A stretch of 64,000 nt of DNA from Streptomyces cinnamoneus (GCF_002939475.1 NZ_PKFQ01000001.1:2973001-3037000); one strand, 5' to 3'; counted from the first letter of the stretch, positions 34,481 to 44,226 are shown. Notes: a model not told the origin generated them from the sequence alone. Made by a program: numbers and translations.

Positions 34481-34537
34481 CGGCCGCCCCAGGCGCCCGC
34501 CGAGCGCCGGACCCGGTGCGGTCCGTGCGCCCCGTGA

Positions 34538-34570
34538 GACCGTGGCCGGCGAAGCCCGCCGGTCACGGTC
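34538..34570 (+). terminator. Terminator of the exported DDHST peptide gene
   Basis: 14-base arms (34538-34551 and 34557-34570, one mismatch, 5-base loop) followed by TTCAC, 57 bases past the stop. It also lies beyond the 3' end of the convergent acyl-CoA ligase gene. Confidence 0.75.
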
Positions 34571-34671
34571 TTCACGCGTGCAGGGCCCGAGCCGGCAACG
34601 GGTCGGGATCCCCCGGCGGCCACGACGACCGCTCCACGGCGGCACCCGGGGAGCTCCGACGGCTTTCGCTC

Positions 34672-36477
34672 CTAAGACCGTCGCTTCTGCCCATGGCCGT
34701 CGCTTCTACGGCCGCCGGCCGGCGAGGCGGCGCGCTCGCGCAGCAGCCGCTTGAGCACCTTGCCCGAGGCGTTGCGCGGCAGCTCCGGTACGAACTCCAC
34801 CTCGCGCGGCACCTTGTAGTTCGCCATCTCCCGGCGCGCCCAGGCGATGAGCTCCTCGGCCGTGACGGCTCCGCGCCGTACGGCGAACGCCTTGCCCACC
34901 TCGCCGAGCCGGGCATCCGCCACACCCACGACCGCGACCTCCGCTATCCCCGGATGCCGGGCCAGCACCCGCTCTATCTCGGCGGGGTAGGCGTTGAAGC
35001 CGCCCACGACGAACATGTCCTTCACCCGGTCGGTGACCCGCAGGTTGCCGTCCGCGTCCAGCACCCCGACGTCGCCGGTGTGCAACCAGCCGTCGGCGTC
35101 GACGGCCCGCTTCGTGGCCTCCGGGTCCTCGAAGTAGCCGGACATCACCTGATAGCCGCGCACCAGGATCTCGCCGGGCGCCCCGGGCGGAAGCGCCACC
35201 CTGTCCGCCCCGACCACCTTCACCTCGGTGTCCGGGACGGCCCGCCCCGAGGTGCCGGCCACCAGCTCCGGCGGATCGCCGCGCCGGCACATGGTGACGA
35301 GACCGCTGGCCTCGCTCATGCCGTAGGCGGTCAGCACGGTGGCGACGCCCAGCTCGCTCCGCAGCCGTTCGACCAACCGCGGCGGCACCACGGCCGCCCC
35401 CGTCACGACGACCCGCAGGGACGACAGGTCGTAGGCCGCCCGGCCCGAGTGGTCCAGCAGCGCCTGGTGGAGGGTGGGCGGACCGGGCAGCACGGATATG
35501 CGCTCGGCCACCACATGGGCCAGCACGGCCTCCGGGGTGAAGACGGGCTGCGGAACCATCGTCGCTCCGCGCATCAGGCACGCGATGACGCCTGCCTTGT
35601 AGCCGAAGGTGTGGAAGAACGGGTTGACGATCAGATAGCGGTCTCCTTCCCGCAGTCCGGCCAGTTCGCTCCAGACGCCGAAGGCCCGCAGCGTCTGGGC
35701 GTGGGTGATGACGGCACCTTTGGGTTCGCCCGTGGTCCCCGAGGTGAAGAGGAGGTCCGAGGGCTCCCCCGGCCCGACGGCGTCGGCCCGCGCCCGCACC
35801 TCCCTCCCGGACACCGCGTCCCCGGCGGCGAGGAACTCCTTCCACGTACGGAAGTCGGCGGGAGCGTCGTCGGCCAGGACGACGACGTCCCGCAGGTGCG
35901 GCAACCCCGCCAACGGCCCGGCGCCGGCCACCAGAGCGGCGGAAGCGGGCTCGGTTCCGCCACCGGCCGGCGGACCGAAGGCGGACGCCGGGCCCGGGCC
36001 GGGCAGCCGACCGGACGCAGACGCCGGCCCGGCGCCGGTCGCCGGTGGCCCGTCCCCCCGCCGCGTCCCGGCCCGGGGGCCACCGGCGCCCTGGGCCGCG
36101 TTGCGCAGAGCCGCGACGTACGAGGTGCCCAGGAACGTGCCGGTGACGAAGAGCATCCGGGCCCGCGTGCGCTCCAGCAGCCGTACCGTCTCCGCCCCCT
36201 TGAAGCGGGTGTTGACGGGCACGAGCACCGCACCGGCGGTGACCGCGCCCAGCGCGGAGACGATCCAGTCGAGGGTGTTGGGGGCCCAGACGGCCACCCG
36301 GTCCCCGGGCTCCACCCCGGCGGCCACGCACCCGGCCGCGGCCCGCTCGACGCGCTCCCCGAGCTGCCGGAAGGTGATCCGGGTCCGGCCCTCGACCACG
36401 GCCTCATGCTCGGCGTACCGCTCCGCGGCGACGCGCACGAGCCGGGGTATCGAAACGAATTCCAGATCACCGCGCAT
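34672..36477 (-). CDS. Acyl-CoA ligase of the FadD3 type
   Basis: 601 residues. AMP-forming ligase motifs: LLFTSGTTGEPKGAVITH (P-loop), YGMSEASGLV, GWLHTGDVGVLD and the catalytic lysine in PRNASGKVLKRLL. The enzyme makes acyl-AMP, then acyl-CoA, from a free acid in the cytoplasm. The core resembles FadD3, which activates a steroid ring-C/D acid, but the substrate cannot be read from sequence. A Gly/Pro/Ala-rich insert of about 60 residues (around 130-190) separates the first two subdomains and is unusual for the family. It is divergent from the thiolase-like gene, sharing the operator at 36537. Confidence 0.88.
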   Translation of the reverse strand: MRGDLEFVSIPRLVRVAAERYAEHEAVVEGRTRITFRQLGERVERAAAGCVAAGVEPGDRVAVWAPNTLDWIVSALGAVTAGAVLVPVNTRFKGAETVRLLERTRARMLFVTGTFLGTSYVAALRNAAQGAGGPRAGTRRGDGPPATGAGPASASGRLPGPGPASAFGPPAGGGTEPASAALVAGAGPLAGLPHLRDVVVLADDAPADFRTWKEFLAAGDAVSGREVRARADAVGPGEPSDLLFTSGTTGEPKGAVITHAQTLRAFGVWSELAGLREGDRYLIVNPFFHTFGYKAGVIACLMRGATMVPQPVFTPEAVLAHVVAERISVLPGPPTLHQALLDHSGRAAYDLSSLRVVVTGAAVVPPRLVERLRSELGVATVLTAYGMSEASGLVTMCRRGDPPELVAGTSGRAVPDTEVKVVGADRVALPPGAPGEILVRGYQVMSGYFEDPEATKRAVDADGWLHTGDVGVLDADGNLRVTDRVKDMFVVGGFNAYPAEIERVLARHPGIAEVAVVGVADARLGEVGKAFAVRRGAVTAEELIAWARREMANYKVPREVEFVPELPRNASGKVLKRLLRERAASPAGGRRSDGHGQKRRS

Positions 36478-36536
36478 CGCAAGCCCTCCCGTGCCCCCGT
36501 CCGGCGGCCGGCCGCGACCGCCGACCGCACCACCAG

Positions 36537-36551
36537 CTGACTTAGCGTCAG
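36537..36551. promoter_or_regulatory. Regulon operator 3 (CTGACTTAGCGTCAG)
   Basis: Lies between two divergent genes: 59 bases before the ligase start at 36477 and 49 bases before the thiolase-like start at 36601. One site could repress both promoters. Confidence 0.82.
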
Positions 36552-36600
36552 ATTAGCGATACCCTTCCGCGCTGTCAGCACCGACAGCACGGAGGTGGCG

Positions 36601-37752
36601 ATGACGGCAACGCTCAAGGACACCACTGCGATCGTCGGCATCGGCCAGACCCCCTTCGCCCGCCAACTCGACCCACCTGAAAAGACATTGGCCTGCCAGG
36701 CCATCCTCGCCGCGCTCGACGACGCCGGCATCGCCCCCTCCGAGGTCGACGCCTTCGCCTCCTACACCATGGAGGAGACCGACGAGGTCGAGGTCGCCAA
36801 GGCCGTCGGCGCGGGCGACGTGACCTTCTTCTCCCGCATCGGCTACGGCGGAGGCGGGTCCTGTGCGACCGTCGCCCACCTCGCCGCCGCCATCACCACA
36901 GGTCAGGCGACCGTGGGAGTGGCCTGGCGCTCACGCAAGCGCGGCTCGGGCCCCCGGCCCTGGCGCGACACCCGCGCCCAGCTGCCCACGCCGGCCCAGT
37001 GGACCCGTCCGTATGGACTCCTGCGCCCCGTCGACGAGATCGCGATGCTGGCTCGCCGCTACATGCACGAATACGGCGCCACCCGCGACCACTTCTTCAA
37101 CGTCGCCCTGGCCTGCCGCAACCGCGCCGCCCAGAATCCCGCCGCGATCATGCACGGGCGACCGCTCACCCGTGAGGCGTACATGTCCGCCCGCTGGATC
37201 AGCGAGCCGCTGTGCCTCTTCGACAACTGCCTGGAGACGGACGGAGCCCTGGCGTGCGTCGTCGTCGCCGCCGAACGCGCCCGTGACCTGCGGCAACGCC
37301 CGGTCTACGTCCACTCCGCGGCCCAGGGCCTGCCGTCCCAGCACCACGGCATGGTCAACTACTGGACCGACGACCCGCTGGCGGGCCCCTCCTGGACCGC
37401 CGCCCGACAGCTGTGGAAAGCAGCCGACTTCGGTCCCTCGGACGTCCATGTCGCGCAGATCTACGACGCGTTCACCACGCTCATCCCGCTCTCCCTGGAG
37501 GGCTATGGATTCTGCGGGCGCGGCGAGGGCGCGGCCTTCACGGAGGACGGCGCGCTCGAACTCGGCGGCCGCCTCCCGCTCAACACCGGCGGCGGTGGTC
37601 TCAGCGAGGCTTACGTCCATGGCTTCAACCTCATCAACGAGGGCGTCAGACAACTCCGCGGCACGTCCACCGCGCAGGTGCCCGGCGCGGCGACCTGCCT
37701 GGTCACCGCGGGAGAGGGCGTCCCCACATCGGCACTGCTGCTGAGGAGTTGA
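36601..37752 (+). CDS. Thiolase-like lipid-transfer protein, set 1
   Basis: 383 residues, ATG at 36601 five bases after GGAGGT. It has the thiolase fold (IVGIGQTPFARQ, SRIGYGGGGSCATVAHLAAAI, NTGGGGLSEAYVHG). The short N-terminal half, and the catalytic cysteine region replaced by a GGGG loop, are as in the Ltp2-type thiolases/aldolases of side-chain catabolism. Such proteins work with a DUF35 partner, encoded directly downstream. They cleave a C-C bond of a beta-hydroxy- or beta-keto-acyl-CoA. Confidence 0.85.
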   Translation: MTATLKDTTAIVGIGQTPFARQLDPPEKTLACQAILAALDDAGIAPSEVDAFASYTMEETDEVEVAKAVGAGDVTFFSRIGYGGGGSCATVAHLAAAITTGQATVGVAWRSRKRGSGPRPWRDTRAQLPTPAQWTRPYGLLRPVDEIAMLARRYMHEYGATRDHFFNVALACRNRAAQNPAAIMHGRPLTREAYMSARWISEPLCLFDNCLETDGALACVVVAAERARDLRQRPVYVHSAAQGLPSQHHGMVNYWTDDPLAGPSWTAARQLWKAADFGPSDVHVAQIYDAFTTLIPLSLEGYGFCGRGEGAAFTEDGALELGGRLPLNTGGGGLSEAYVHGFNLINEGVRQLRGTSTAQVPGAATCLVTAGEGVPTSALLLRS

Positions 37753-38223
37753 GTGCTCATGTCCCCCATGATGAGGGGCACCACTGACAACGGCCTCCTG
37801 CTGCCGGTCCCGGACGCCGACGGGGAGCCGTTCTGGACCTACGCCGCCCGGGGTGAGCTGCGTATTCAGTCCTGCGCCGACTGCGGAGGGCTGCGTTTCC
37901 CACCCCGACCCTGCTGCCCGCGCTGCCAGTCCTTCGCCACGGAATGGCGTCTGATGTCGGGGCGCGGCCACATCTGGTCGTACGTCCGGCCCCACCCGCC
38001 CCTCCTGCCCGGTTACGCCGAGCAGGCCCCGTACAACGTCGTCCTCGTCCAGCTCGCGGACGCCCCGGGCATCCGCCTCGTCGGCAATCCGGTCAGCGCC
38101 CCCGACGCGGCGCTGGACTCGGTCGACCCGGCCCTGCTGCGCGTCGGCGCACCGGTCCGGGCCGTCTTCGCGGAGATCGCGCCCGGCGTCACCGTGCCCC
38201 GCTGGCTGCTGGAGCGGCCGTGA
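37753..38223 (+). CDS. DUF35 OB-fold acyl-CoA-binding protein, set 1
   Basis: 156 residues from the GTG at 37753 (GGAG four bases upstream; the ATG at 37759 is possible). A rubredoxin-like zinc finger (CADCG..., CCPRCQS) is followed by an OB-fold of 90 residues, the ChsH2/DUF35 layout. DUF35 proteins form complexes with thiolase-like partners and bring the CoA ester. It is adjacent to the thiolase stop and overlaps the hydratase start by four bases, so the three genes are one operon. Confidence 0.88.
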   Translation: MLMSPMMRGTTDNGLLLPVPDADGEPFWTYAARGELRIQSCADCGGLRFPPRPCCPRCQSFATEWRLMSGRGHIWSYVRPHPPLLPGYAEQAPYNVVLVQLADAPGIRLVGNPVSAPDAALDSVDPALLRVGAPVRAVFAEIAPGVTVPRWLLERP

Positions 38224-38987
38224 GCGTCCGCAGGGAGGTCCGCCCGGACGGCGTCGCGCTCCTCACCCTCGACCGGCCCGAGCGTCACAACGCCATCGAC
38301 CTCGCCACCGCCGGGCAACTGACCGAAGCGTGGCGCGCGTTCCGCTTCGACGATGCCGTGCGCGCCGTCGTTCTCACCGGCGCCGGGGAGCGGGCGTTCT
38401 GCACGGGGATCGACCGTTCGGCCGTCGTGCCCCAGCCCGCCTCGCCCTATTCCCTGGACGATCCCCTCCTGGGCATCGGCCCCAAGTCGGCCGACCTCTG
38501 GAAGCCCGTCATCGCCGCGGTCGGGGGCATGGCCTGCGGCGGGGCGTTCTATCTCCTGGGGGAGGCGGAGTTCGTCGTGGCCTCCGAGAACGCGACCTTC
38601 TTCGATCCGCACGTCTCCTACGGCATGGTCAGCGCCTTCGAGACCGTGCACATGGCCCAGCGCATGCCGTTCGGCGAGGCGGCGCGGATGGCGCTGACGG
38701 GGACCGCCGAGCGCCTCTCCGCGCGGCGTGCCTACGAGGTGGGTCTCGTCTCCGAGCTGACCCCGCCCGGCGGGGCCACGGCCGCGGCCCTCCGCGCCGC
38801 CGCCGTCATCGCCTCCTGGCCGGCCGAACCCGTGCAGGGCACCGTGAGGGCGCTGTGGGCGGCCAGGGAGGCGGCCCGACAGCACGCCCTCGCCCTGGCC
38901 CCGCACCTGATCTCCCTGGGCAACCTTCCCCCCGCCGCCCAGGCGGACCTGTTCGAGGGGCGCGGCCGGGACTACCGCGTGCGCTGA
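38220..38987 (+). CDS. Enoyl-CoA hydratase/isomerase family protein 1
   Basis: 255 residues from the GTG at 38220, whose GTGA overlaps the previous stop (translational coupling). Crotonase features: [32 protein letters not shown] and the oxyanion-hole segment [26 protein letters not shown]. The two usual catalytic glutamates are not clearly in their standard places, so hydratase, isomerase or hydrolase activity is possible. Its last 16 bases overlap the convergent afsK stop. Confidence 0.85.
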   Translation: MSVRREVRPDGVALLTLDRPERHNAIDLATAGQLTEAWRAFRFDDAVRAVVLTGAGERAFCTGIDRSAVVPQPASPYSLDDPLLGIGPKSADLWKPVIAAVGGMACGGAFYLLGEAEFVVASENATFFDPHVSYGMVSAFETVHMAQRMPFGEAARMALTGTAERLSARRAYEVGLVSELTPPGGATAAALRAAAVIASWPAEPVQGTVRALWAAREAARQHALALAPHLISLGNLPPAAQADLFEGRGRDYRVR

Positions 38988-41506
38988 GCCCCCGTGCCCT
39001 TGGCCGCGTCCAGGGCGTAGACGCAGCGGTCCTTGCTGCAGGCGTACACCACGCCGCCCGTCGCCACCGGGGAGCCCGTGATCTCCCCGCCGGTGGCGAG
39101 CTTCCAGCGCAGCTGACCGCCTGCCGCGTCCACGGTGTACAGGCAGTGGTCCGCGGAGCCGAAGTGGACCCGGCCGTCCGCGACGACGGGGGCGCCGACG
39201 ATGTCGCCGCCGGCCGCGAAGCGCCACCTGGGCGTGCCCGTGACGGCGTCCAGCGTGTACAGCGCCCCGCCACTGCCCAGGTGCACGGCGCCCGCGGCGA
39301 CCAGCACCGGCTCGGCCGACTGGCGGGCCTCCGTGGCGATGCGCCAGCGGTCACGGCCGGTGGCGGCGTCGAGGGCGTACACCGTGCCCAGGTAGTCGGC
39401 GACGTAGACGCCGCCACCGGTCACGGAGGGGCCCGGCGCGAACGCCGGCGGGCTCAGGAAGACCGCCGGGGCCTCGAACCGCCAGCGCACGTCACCCCGC
39501 GCCACGTCGATGGCCAGCACGCGCGTGCCCGCGGCCACGTAGACGACGCCGTCCGGCGCCGCCAGCAGCCGCACCGGCACACCGCCGCACGACGGCGCGT
39601 CACCGACGGGATACGACCAGCGCTCGACGCCCGTACGCGCCTCCAGGGCCCGCAGGCGCGCGTCCGCCCATACGTAGACCGTGCCGTCGTGGACCTGCGG
39701 TCCGCAGTCGGGCGTCTCGAAGTCGGTCTGGGCGCCGCTCATCTCCCACAGCAGCTCGCCGTTGGCGGCCTCCCATGCCTGGACGCCGCCGCCGCGGGTG
39801 CCCGTGACGATGGTGCCCCGGTCGGCCTTCAGGGAGTAGACCCAGCCGTCCGTGGACAGCCGCCACCGCTCGGCGCCGTCCGCGGCGTCCAGCGCGTAGA
39901 GCGTCGGCCCGTCGGAGGCGTGTATGCGGCCGTCGGCGACGGCCATCGCCCAGGCGACGTCCCGCGTCTTGAACTGGCGGCGACCGCTGGCCACGTCGAG
40001 GGCGTGCACCTCGAAGGACGTGACGTACAGCAGGTCACCGGCGACGACCGGCGTGCCCCAGACGTCGTTGGACATCCGGAAGCGCCACGGCCGCCAACGA
40101 CCGGGGTCGGCCTGCGGATTGGTGGCGCCGTCCGGCGCGGGTGCGGGGGCGGGGGCCGGGGCGGGCGGCTGGCCCGGCAGGGCGGCGGCGGAGGCCCCGG
40201 CCGGCGGGCGCACCCATCCGGTCGTGGCTCCGGCGGCCCGGTCGTGGGGCTCGCGCGCGTCGGCGACCCGCGGCCCGGGGCCGATCGGCACCTGCGACCC
40301 GGCCAGGCGCACGGTCCCGTCGGGGGCCGCCGCGGGCGCCCCGGCGTGACGTCCGTGGGCGGCGCCGGGGAGGGCGCCTGCCGGAACGCCGTGCGGTCCG
40401 CTCAGGCCACCGCGGGGGTCGGGCGCGCCGACGGCGCCGGAGCGGCCGGTGGCGCCGCTTCCGGCGTGTGCGGAGCCCCAGGCGGCGGGGGCGCGGCCGG
40501 CCGGGGGCTCGTGGGCGGCCACGGGCTCGGGGGCCGGCGGCTGGGTGGGCCGGGGCGGCGCGCTCACGCGGCCACGGCCGCCCGCCTGGCCGGCCGCGGC
40601 GGGGCGGTGCCCGGCACGGCGCTGCTCGATCAGGGAGACGGCGTTGTCGGGCAGCCACGCGGAGGCCGTACCGCTGTCGTCGCCACCACCGGAGGCGAAC
40701 AGGTGCGGGGCGAGCTGCGCCTGGAGGTCGGCCGGGCTCGGCCGGTTCTCGGCCGCCATCTGCATGCAGGAGTCGATGAGGGGGCGCAGCTCGTCGGGGA
40801 GGCCGCTCAGGTCCGGGCCCTCGCGCAGCAGCATGAAGACGGTCTCGACGGGGTTCGCGCCGTGGAAGGGGGCGTGTCCGGTCGCGGCGAAGACCAGCGT
40901 GGAGCCGAGGGAGAAGATGTCGCTGGCGCCGGTGACGCTGCGGGAGTCCCGGGCCTGCTCCGGTGACATGTACGCGGGCGTGCCGACGGCGACGTTGGTC
41001 ATGGTCAGCCGGGTGTTGGAGACGCCCGAGGCGATGCCGAAGTCGATGACGCGCGGCCCGTCCTCGACCACGAGCACGTTGGAGGGCTTCAGGTCCCGGT
41101 GGACCAGCCCCGCGCCGTGGATGGACTGCAGCGCCTCGGCGACCCCGGCAGCCAGCCAGCGCACCGCCTGGGCGGGCAGCGGGCCGCACTCGGTGATGAT
41201 CTCCTCGAGCGAGGGCGCGGGCACGTACGCGGTGGCCAGCCACGGCACGGCCGCCCTGGGGTCGGCGTCGACCACGGCGGCGGTGTAGAAGCCGCTGACG
41301 GCTCGGGCCGCTTCCACCTCACGGGTGAAGCGCACACGGAAGAGCTGGTCCTCCGCGAGCTCCGTCCGCACCGTCTTGATCGCCACCCGCCGGCCGGATG
41401 CCGAGCGGGCGAGATAGACCAGCCCCATGCCGCCGGCACCGAGTCGGCCGAGCACCTCGAACGGGCCGATCCGTCTCGGGTCGTGCTGCGTAAGCTGCTC
41501 CACCAC
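38972..41506 (-). CDS. afsK: Ser/Thr protein kinase AfsK with PQQ-repeat sensor domain
   Basis: 844 residues from the GTG at 41504-41506 (GGAGGT upstream), starting [20 protein letters not shown] as in known AfsK proteins. Kinase landmarks: glycine loop [13 protein letters not shown] lysine 44, HRDLKPSN (136-143) and DFG (155-157). A Pro/Ala-rich linker leads to a C-terminal beta-propeller of PQQ-type repeats ([14 protein letters not shown] and similar) from about residue 530. AfsK autophosphorylates and phosphorylates AfsR. No transmembrane helix is seen, matching a peripheral membrane protein. In this strain a set of catabolic genes lies between it and afsS. Confidence 0.95.
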   Translation of the reverse strand: MVEQLTQHDPRRIGPFEVLGRLGAGGMGLVYLARSASGRRVAIKTVRTELAEDQLFRVRFTREVEAARAVSGFYTAAVVDADPRAAVPWLATAYVPAPSLEEIITECGPLPAQAVRWLAAGVAEALQSIHGAGLVHRDLKPSNVLVVEDGPRVIDFGIASGVSNTRLTMTNVAVGTPAYMSPEQARDSRSVTGASDIFSLGSTLVFAATGHAPFHGANPVETVFMLLREGPDLSGLPDELRPLIDSCMQMAAENRPSPADLQAQLAPHLFASGGGDDSGTASAWLPDNAVSLIEQRRAGHRPAAAGQAGGRGRVSAPPRPTQPPAPEPVAAHEPPAGRAPAAWGSAHAGSGATGRSGAVGAPDPRGGLSGPHGVPAGALPGAAHGRHAGAPAAAPDGTVRLAGSQVPIGPGPRVADAREPHDRAAGATTGWVRPPAGASAAALPGQPPAPAPAPAPAPDGATNPQADPGRWRPWRFRMSNDVWGTPVVAGDLLYVTSFEVHALDVASGRRQFKTRDVAWAMAVADGRIHASDGPTLYALDAADGAERWRLSTDGWVYSLKADRGTIVTGTRGGGVQAWEAANGELLWEMSGAQTDFETPDCGPQVHDGTVYVWADARLRALEARTGVERWSYPVGDAPSCGGVPVRLLAAPDGVVYVAAGTRVLAIDVARGDVRWRFEAPAVFLSPPAFAPGPSVTGGGVYVADYLGTVYALDAATGRDRWRIATEARQSAEPVLVAAGAVHLGSGGALYTLDAVTGTPRWRFAAGGDIVGAPVVADGRVHFGSADHCLYTVDAAGGQLRWKLATGGEITGSPVATGGVVYACSKDRCVYALDAAKGTGAQRTR

Positions 41507-41746
41507 TGGCCTGCCACCTCCCCGTCGGGGCTTGAAGGGTTTCAGCCCCGTGCAGCGTCTCACCGCGAAATTATCCCGGGGTACGCACCCTGATTCTTCC
41601 TGGCGAAGCCCCCGGTTGCGAACCCGGGGCACGCTTCGCCGTGTCTCCGCCATAGCGGGCCATATGGCGCCACATGAGGAATGTCCGATCTGCACCCTGC
41701 CCTCATTCGTCCCCCGCTACCCCTCCCCCTCGCTCTTCGCGGCCGG

Positions 41747-42559
41747 CTATTCGCCTTCCGGCCGCTCGGGCTGCGACAGGTCGATGACGGCGAAATCGGC
41801 TCCTTGGTCGTCGGCGACCACCGCGAAACGCCCGTACGGGGTGTCCTGCGGCTCCCTGCGCACCCGCCCGCGCATCCGCTGCACGGCACGCACCACGGCG
41901 TCGCAGTCCTCGACCACGAAATAGGTCAGGAAGTGGGCGGGCATCTCCTTGGGGTACCGGTCGTCCATGACGACCCGGCCGCCCACCGCGCTCTCCGCCC
42001 CGCCCCCCGCCCCGCCGGGCGTCCAGATGGCGAAGTCGACGGACGCCTCCTCGCTCACGTCGTAGACGTTGAAGCCGAAGACCGCCTCGTAGAAGGGGTC
42101 GACCGCCTTCGCGTCCCAGGTCCACACCTCGGCCCAGCCGTACGAGCCCGGCTCGCCCCGCTTCTCGAAGCCCTTGTGGCTGCCCGCCTGCCAGACGCCG
42201 AAGACCGCTCCCCCGGGATCGGCCGCCATCAGCATCGTGCCGAACGGGCCGACGGCCACGGGTCCCGTGACGATCTGGCCGCCGGCGGCCCGGATCCGCC
42301 CGGCGGTGGCCGTCGCGTCGTCCGAGGCGAAGTAGACGGACCAGGTCGTCGGCATGCGACCGTCCGGCTTGGGGGCGAGCGCCGCCACGTTCTTGCCGTC
42401 GTGGAAGGCGTGGGTGTAGTGCCCGTACTCACTGCCGGCGTCCTCGAACGTCCACCCGAAGAGCTCGCCGTAGAAGCGCTTGCCCGCCTCGACGTCCGAG
42501 AGCATGGCATCCACCCAGCACGGCATGCCCGCCTGGATTCCGTCCGTGGCTGTGCTCAT
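41747..42559 (-). CDS. Two-domain VOC family protein
   Basis: 270 residues with two glyoxalase-fold units in tandem. The first has SDVEAGKRFYGELFGWTFED and GRIRAAGGQIVTGP. The second has DPFYEAVFGFNVYD and VVRAVQRMRGRVRREPQDTPYGRF. Family proteins are metal- or ligand-binding enzymes or antibiotic-binding proteins, and the reaction here is unknown. Its 5' gap is shared with the divergent tetR gene and contains two DnaA-box 9-mers. Confidence 0.85.
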   Translation of the reverse strand: MSTATDGIQAGMPCWVDAMLSDVEAGKRFYGELFGWTFEDAGSEYGHYTHAFHDGKNVAALAPKPDGRMPTTWSVYFASDDATATAGRIRAAGGQIVTGPVAVGPFGTMLMAADPGGAVFGVWQAGSHKGFEKRGEPGSYGWAEVWTWDAKAVDPFYEAVFGFNVYDVSEEASVDFAIWTPGGAGGGAESAVGGRVVMDDRYPKEMPAHFLTYFVVEDCDAVVRAVQRMRGRVRREPQDTPYGRFAVVADDQGADFAVIDLSQPERPEGE

Positions 42560-42910
42560 GGTCCGCTCCTTCTGCGCGCGTCCGAGCGAGGGTGCCGAGT
42601 CGGCCGAGTGAGCCGGTGGATCATGCTGAAGCGAGCCGCGCTCCGGGCCTGGAGATCACGTCCTGGCTGCCACGGTATAGGCGGTCCACCCATCGCGCGC
42701 GGCCTGTGGACAACCTGTGAAGCAAGTGGGTGGCGACCGTTGTCCACAGCTTGTTGATAGGACAATTCACCGGTACGGGCCAATCCGTTCCAACTCTATT
42801 CCGACCCCCCGCCACCTGTTCTGACCTGCGGCGATACCCGGTCCCGCACCCCCGCCCCCATTTGCATGCGGCCGAATCGCGCTCCGATCACCCCTCGGTA
42901 AGCTGACGGC
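42560..42910. other. 351-base divergent promoter region (VOC / tetR)
   Basis: Holds the inverted DnaA-box pair (42704-42749), a run of A/T-richer sequence to about 42800, and the tetR start. The stretch CTGACGGCATGACAG over the tetR start codon is only a half match to the regulon palindrome. No gene seen. Confidence 0.55.
42704..42749. promoter_or_regulatory. Inverted pair of DnaA-box-like 9-mers
   Basis: The 11-base sequence CTGTGGACAAC (42704-42714) and its exact complement GTTGTCCACAG (42739-42749) each contain the Streptomyces DnaA 9-mer TTGTCCACA. The spacing is 24 bases. The site lies between the VOC gene and tetR. DnaA binding is possible; so is a hairpin or a different palindromic operator. 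Confidence 0.55.
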
Positions 42911-43558
42911 ATGACAGGACAAGTACGCACCGTCGACGGCCGCGTGGCCGGTCGGCGAGGGCAGGCCACGCGGCAGAAGCTGCTGGACTGCCTCGGTGAA
43001 ATGCTCAGCTCGTCCCCCTACCGCGACGTCAAGGTCATCGACGTCGCCCGCAAGGCCGGAACCTCCCCCGCGACCTTCTACCAGTACTTCCCCGACGTCG
43101 AGGGCGCCGTCCTGGAGATCGCCGAGGAGATGGCCAAGGAAGGCGCGAGCCTGACCGAACTGGTCGCGAGCCGCTCGTGGGTCGGCAGGTCCGGCTGGCA
43201 GGCGGCCGAGGAACTCGTCGACGGCTTCCTGGGCTTCTGGCGCAAGCACGACGCCATCCTGCGCGTGGTCGACCTCGGCGCGGCCGAGGGCGACAAGCGG
43301 TTCTACAAGATCCGCATGAAGATCCTCAACGCCGTCACCAACTCCCTGACGGACTCCGTCAAGGAGCTCCAGTCCAAGGGCAAGGTGGACAAGGACGTCA
43401 ACCCGGCGGCCGTGGCGGGTTCGCTGGTCGCGATGCTCGCCGCTGTGGCCTCCCACCAGAAGGGCTTCCAGAGCTGGGGCGTCAAGCAGGCCGAACTCAA
43501 GCCCAACCTCGCGCTGCTGGTTCATCTGGGCATCACCGGCAAGAAGCCGACCAAGTAG
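42911..43558 (+). CDS. TetR-family regulator, candidate controller of the catabolic regulon
   Basis: 215 residues, ATG at 42911. The N-terminal helix-turn-helix (RQKLLDCLGEMLSSSPYRDVKVIDVARKAGTSPATFYQYFPD, read across residues 20-61) is followed by an all-helical ligand domain. It is the only TetR-type gene in the window and lies in the middle of the span of nine CTGAC-N5-GTCAG palindromes. Such clusters often have a TetR repressor released by an acyl-CoA ester. No full copy of the palindrome precedes its own start, so it may not be autoregulated. Confidence 0.9.
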   Translation: MTGQVRTVDGRVAGRRGQATRQKLLDCLGEMLSSSPYRDVKVIDVARKAGTSPATFYQYFPDVEGAVLEIAEEMAKEGASLTELVASRSWVGRSGWQAAEELVDGFLGFWRKHDAILRVVDLGAAEGDKRFYKIRMKILNAVTNSLTDSVKELQSKGKVDKDVNPAAVAGSLVAMLAAVASHQKGFQSWGVKQAELKPNLALLVHLGITGKKPTK

Positions 43559-43749
43559 CGCCGGACCGCCCAGCGGCGGCACAACAGCACCCACACGCAC
43601 GTCCTGTCATCGCAGCGGCGGGCCGCCCGGGCTTGGCCCCGGCCGGCCCGCCGTGGCGCATCACCGGCAGCGCCCGCGGCAGCCGTACCGGCCCTGTCAC
43701 CCCGCCGCCGTCACCCGTCGGTGGATCCGCCGCCCGCCACCGCCCGGGG

Positions 43750-44226
43750 CTACCGCCGGTCCAGTCTGAAGAGCCGGATCTCACGCTCCACGCGTTCCTG
43801 GTAGCGGGCGTACGGAGGCCAGAAAGCGAGCGCTGTCGCCCACGCCCCCTCCCTCTCCGCACCGCTCAACAGACGTGCCCGCACCGGGATGTCCCGTCCC
43901 CGCCAGTTGATCTCCACGTCCGGATGAGCCAGCAGGTTCGCCGTCCACGCGGGGTGGCCGGGCCGGCCGAAGTTGCTGCCGACCAGGAGCCAGGCACTGT
44001 CCGCAGGGTCCGCCGGAATGCACGCGAGCGGGGTCCGGCGCGTCAGACCGCTCTTCGCCCCGGTCGAGACGAGCACCGCCCCGGGCAGCAGACTCGCGCT
44101 CAACAGCACTCTGCCGCGCGTCAACCGGTGCACAGCACGGTCGATCGCCGGTACGAAATGCGGTGCCACCCGTGCGAACGAACGGGTCGAGGAGACCTTC
44201 TGGACCACGCGTTCGACGCCAGTCAT
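43750..44226 (-). CDS. Nitroreductase family deazaflavin-dependent oxidoreductase (DUF385-like)
   Basis: 158 residues from MTGVERVVQK. The family pattern is seen: LLPGAVLVSTGAKSG, RRTPLACIPADPADSAWLLVGSNFGRPGHPAWTANLLAHPDVEI, ending EREIRLFRL. Ddn-type proteins use reduced F420. The start codon overlaps the upstream acyl-CoA dehydrogenase stop (ATGA), so they are coupled. FO synthase in the same window fits the cofactor need. Confidence 0.85.
   Translation of the reverse strand: MTGVERVVQKVSSTRSFARVAPHFVPAIDRAVHRLTRGRVLLSASLLPGAVLVSTGAKSGLTRRTPLACIPADPADSAWLLVGSNFGRPGHPAWTANLLAHPDVEINWRGRDIPVRARLLSGAEREGAWATALAFWPPYARYQERVEREIRLFRLDRR

Noticed and set aside
42903..42917. CTGACGGCATGACAG over the tetR start codon as a tenth operator
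   Set aside because: Right arm is GACAG, not GTCAG, so the symmetry is broken; only a half-site is present.
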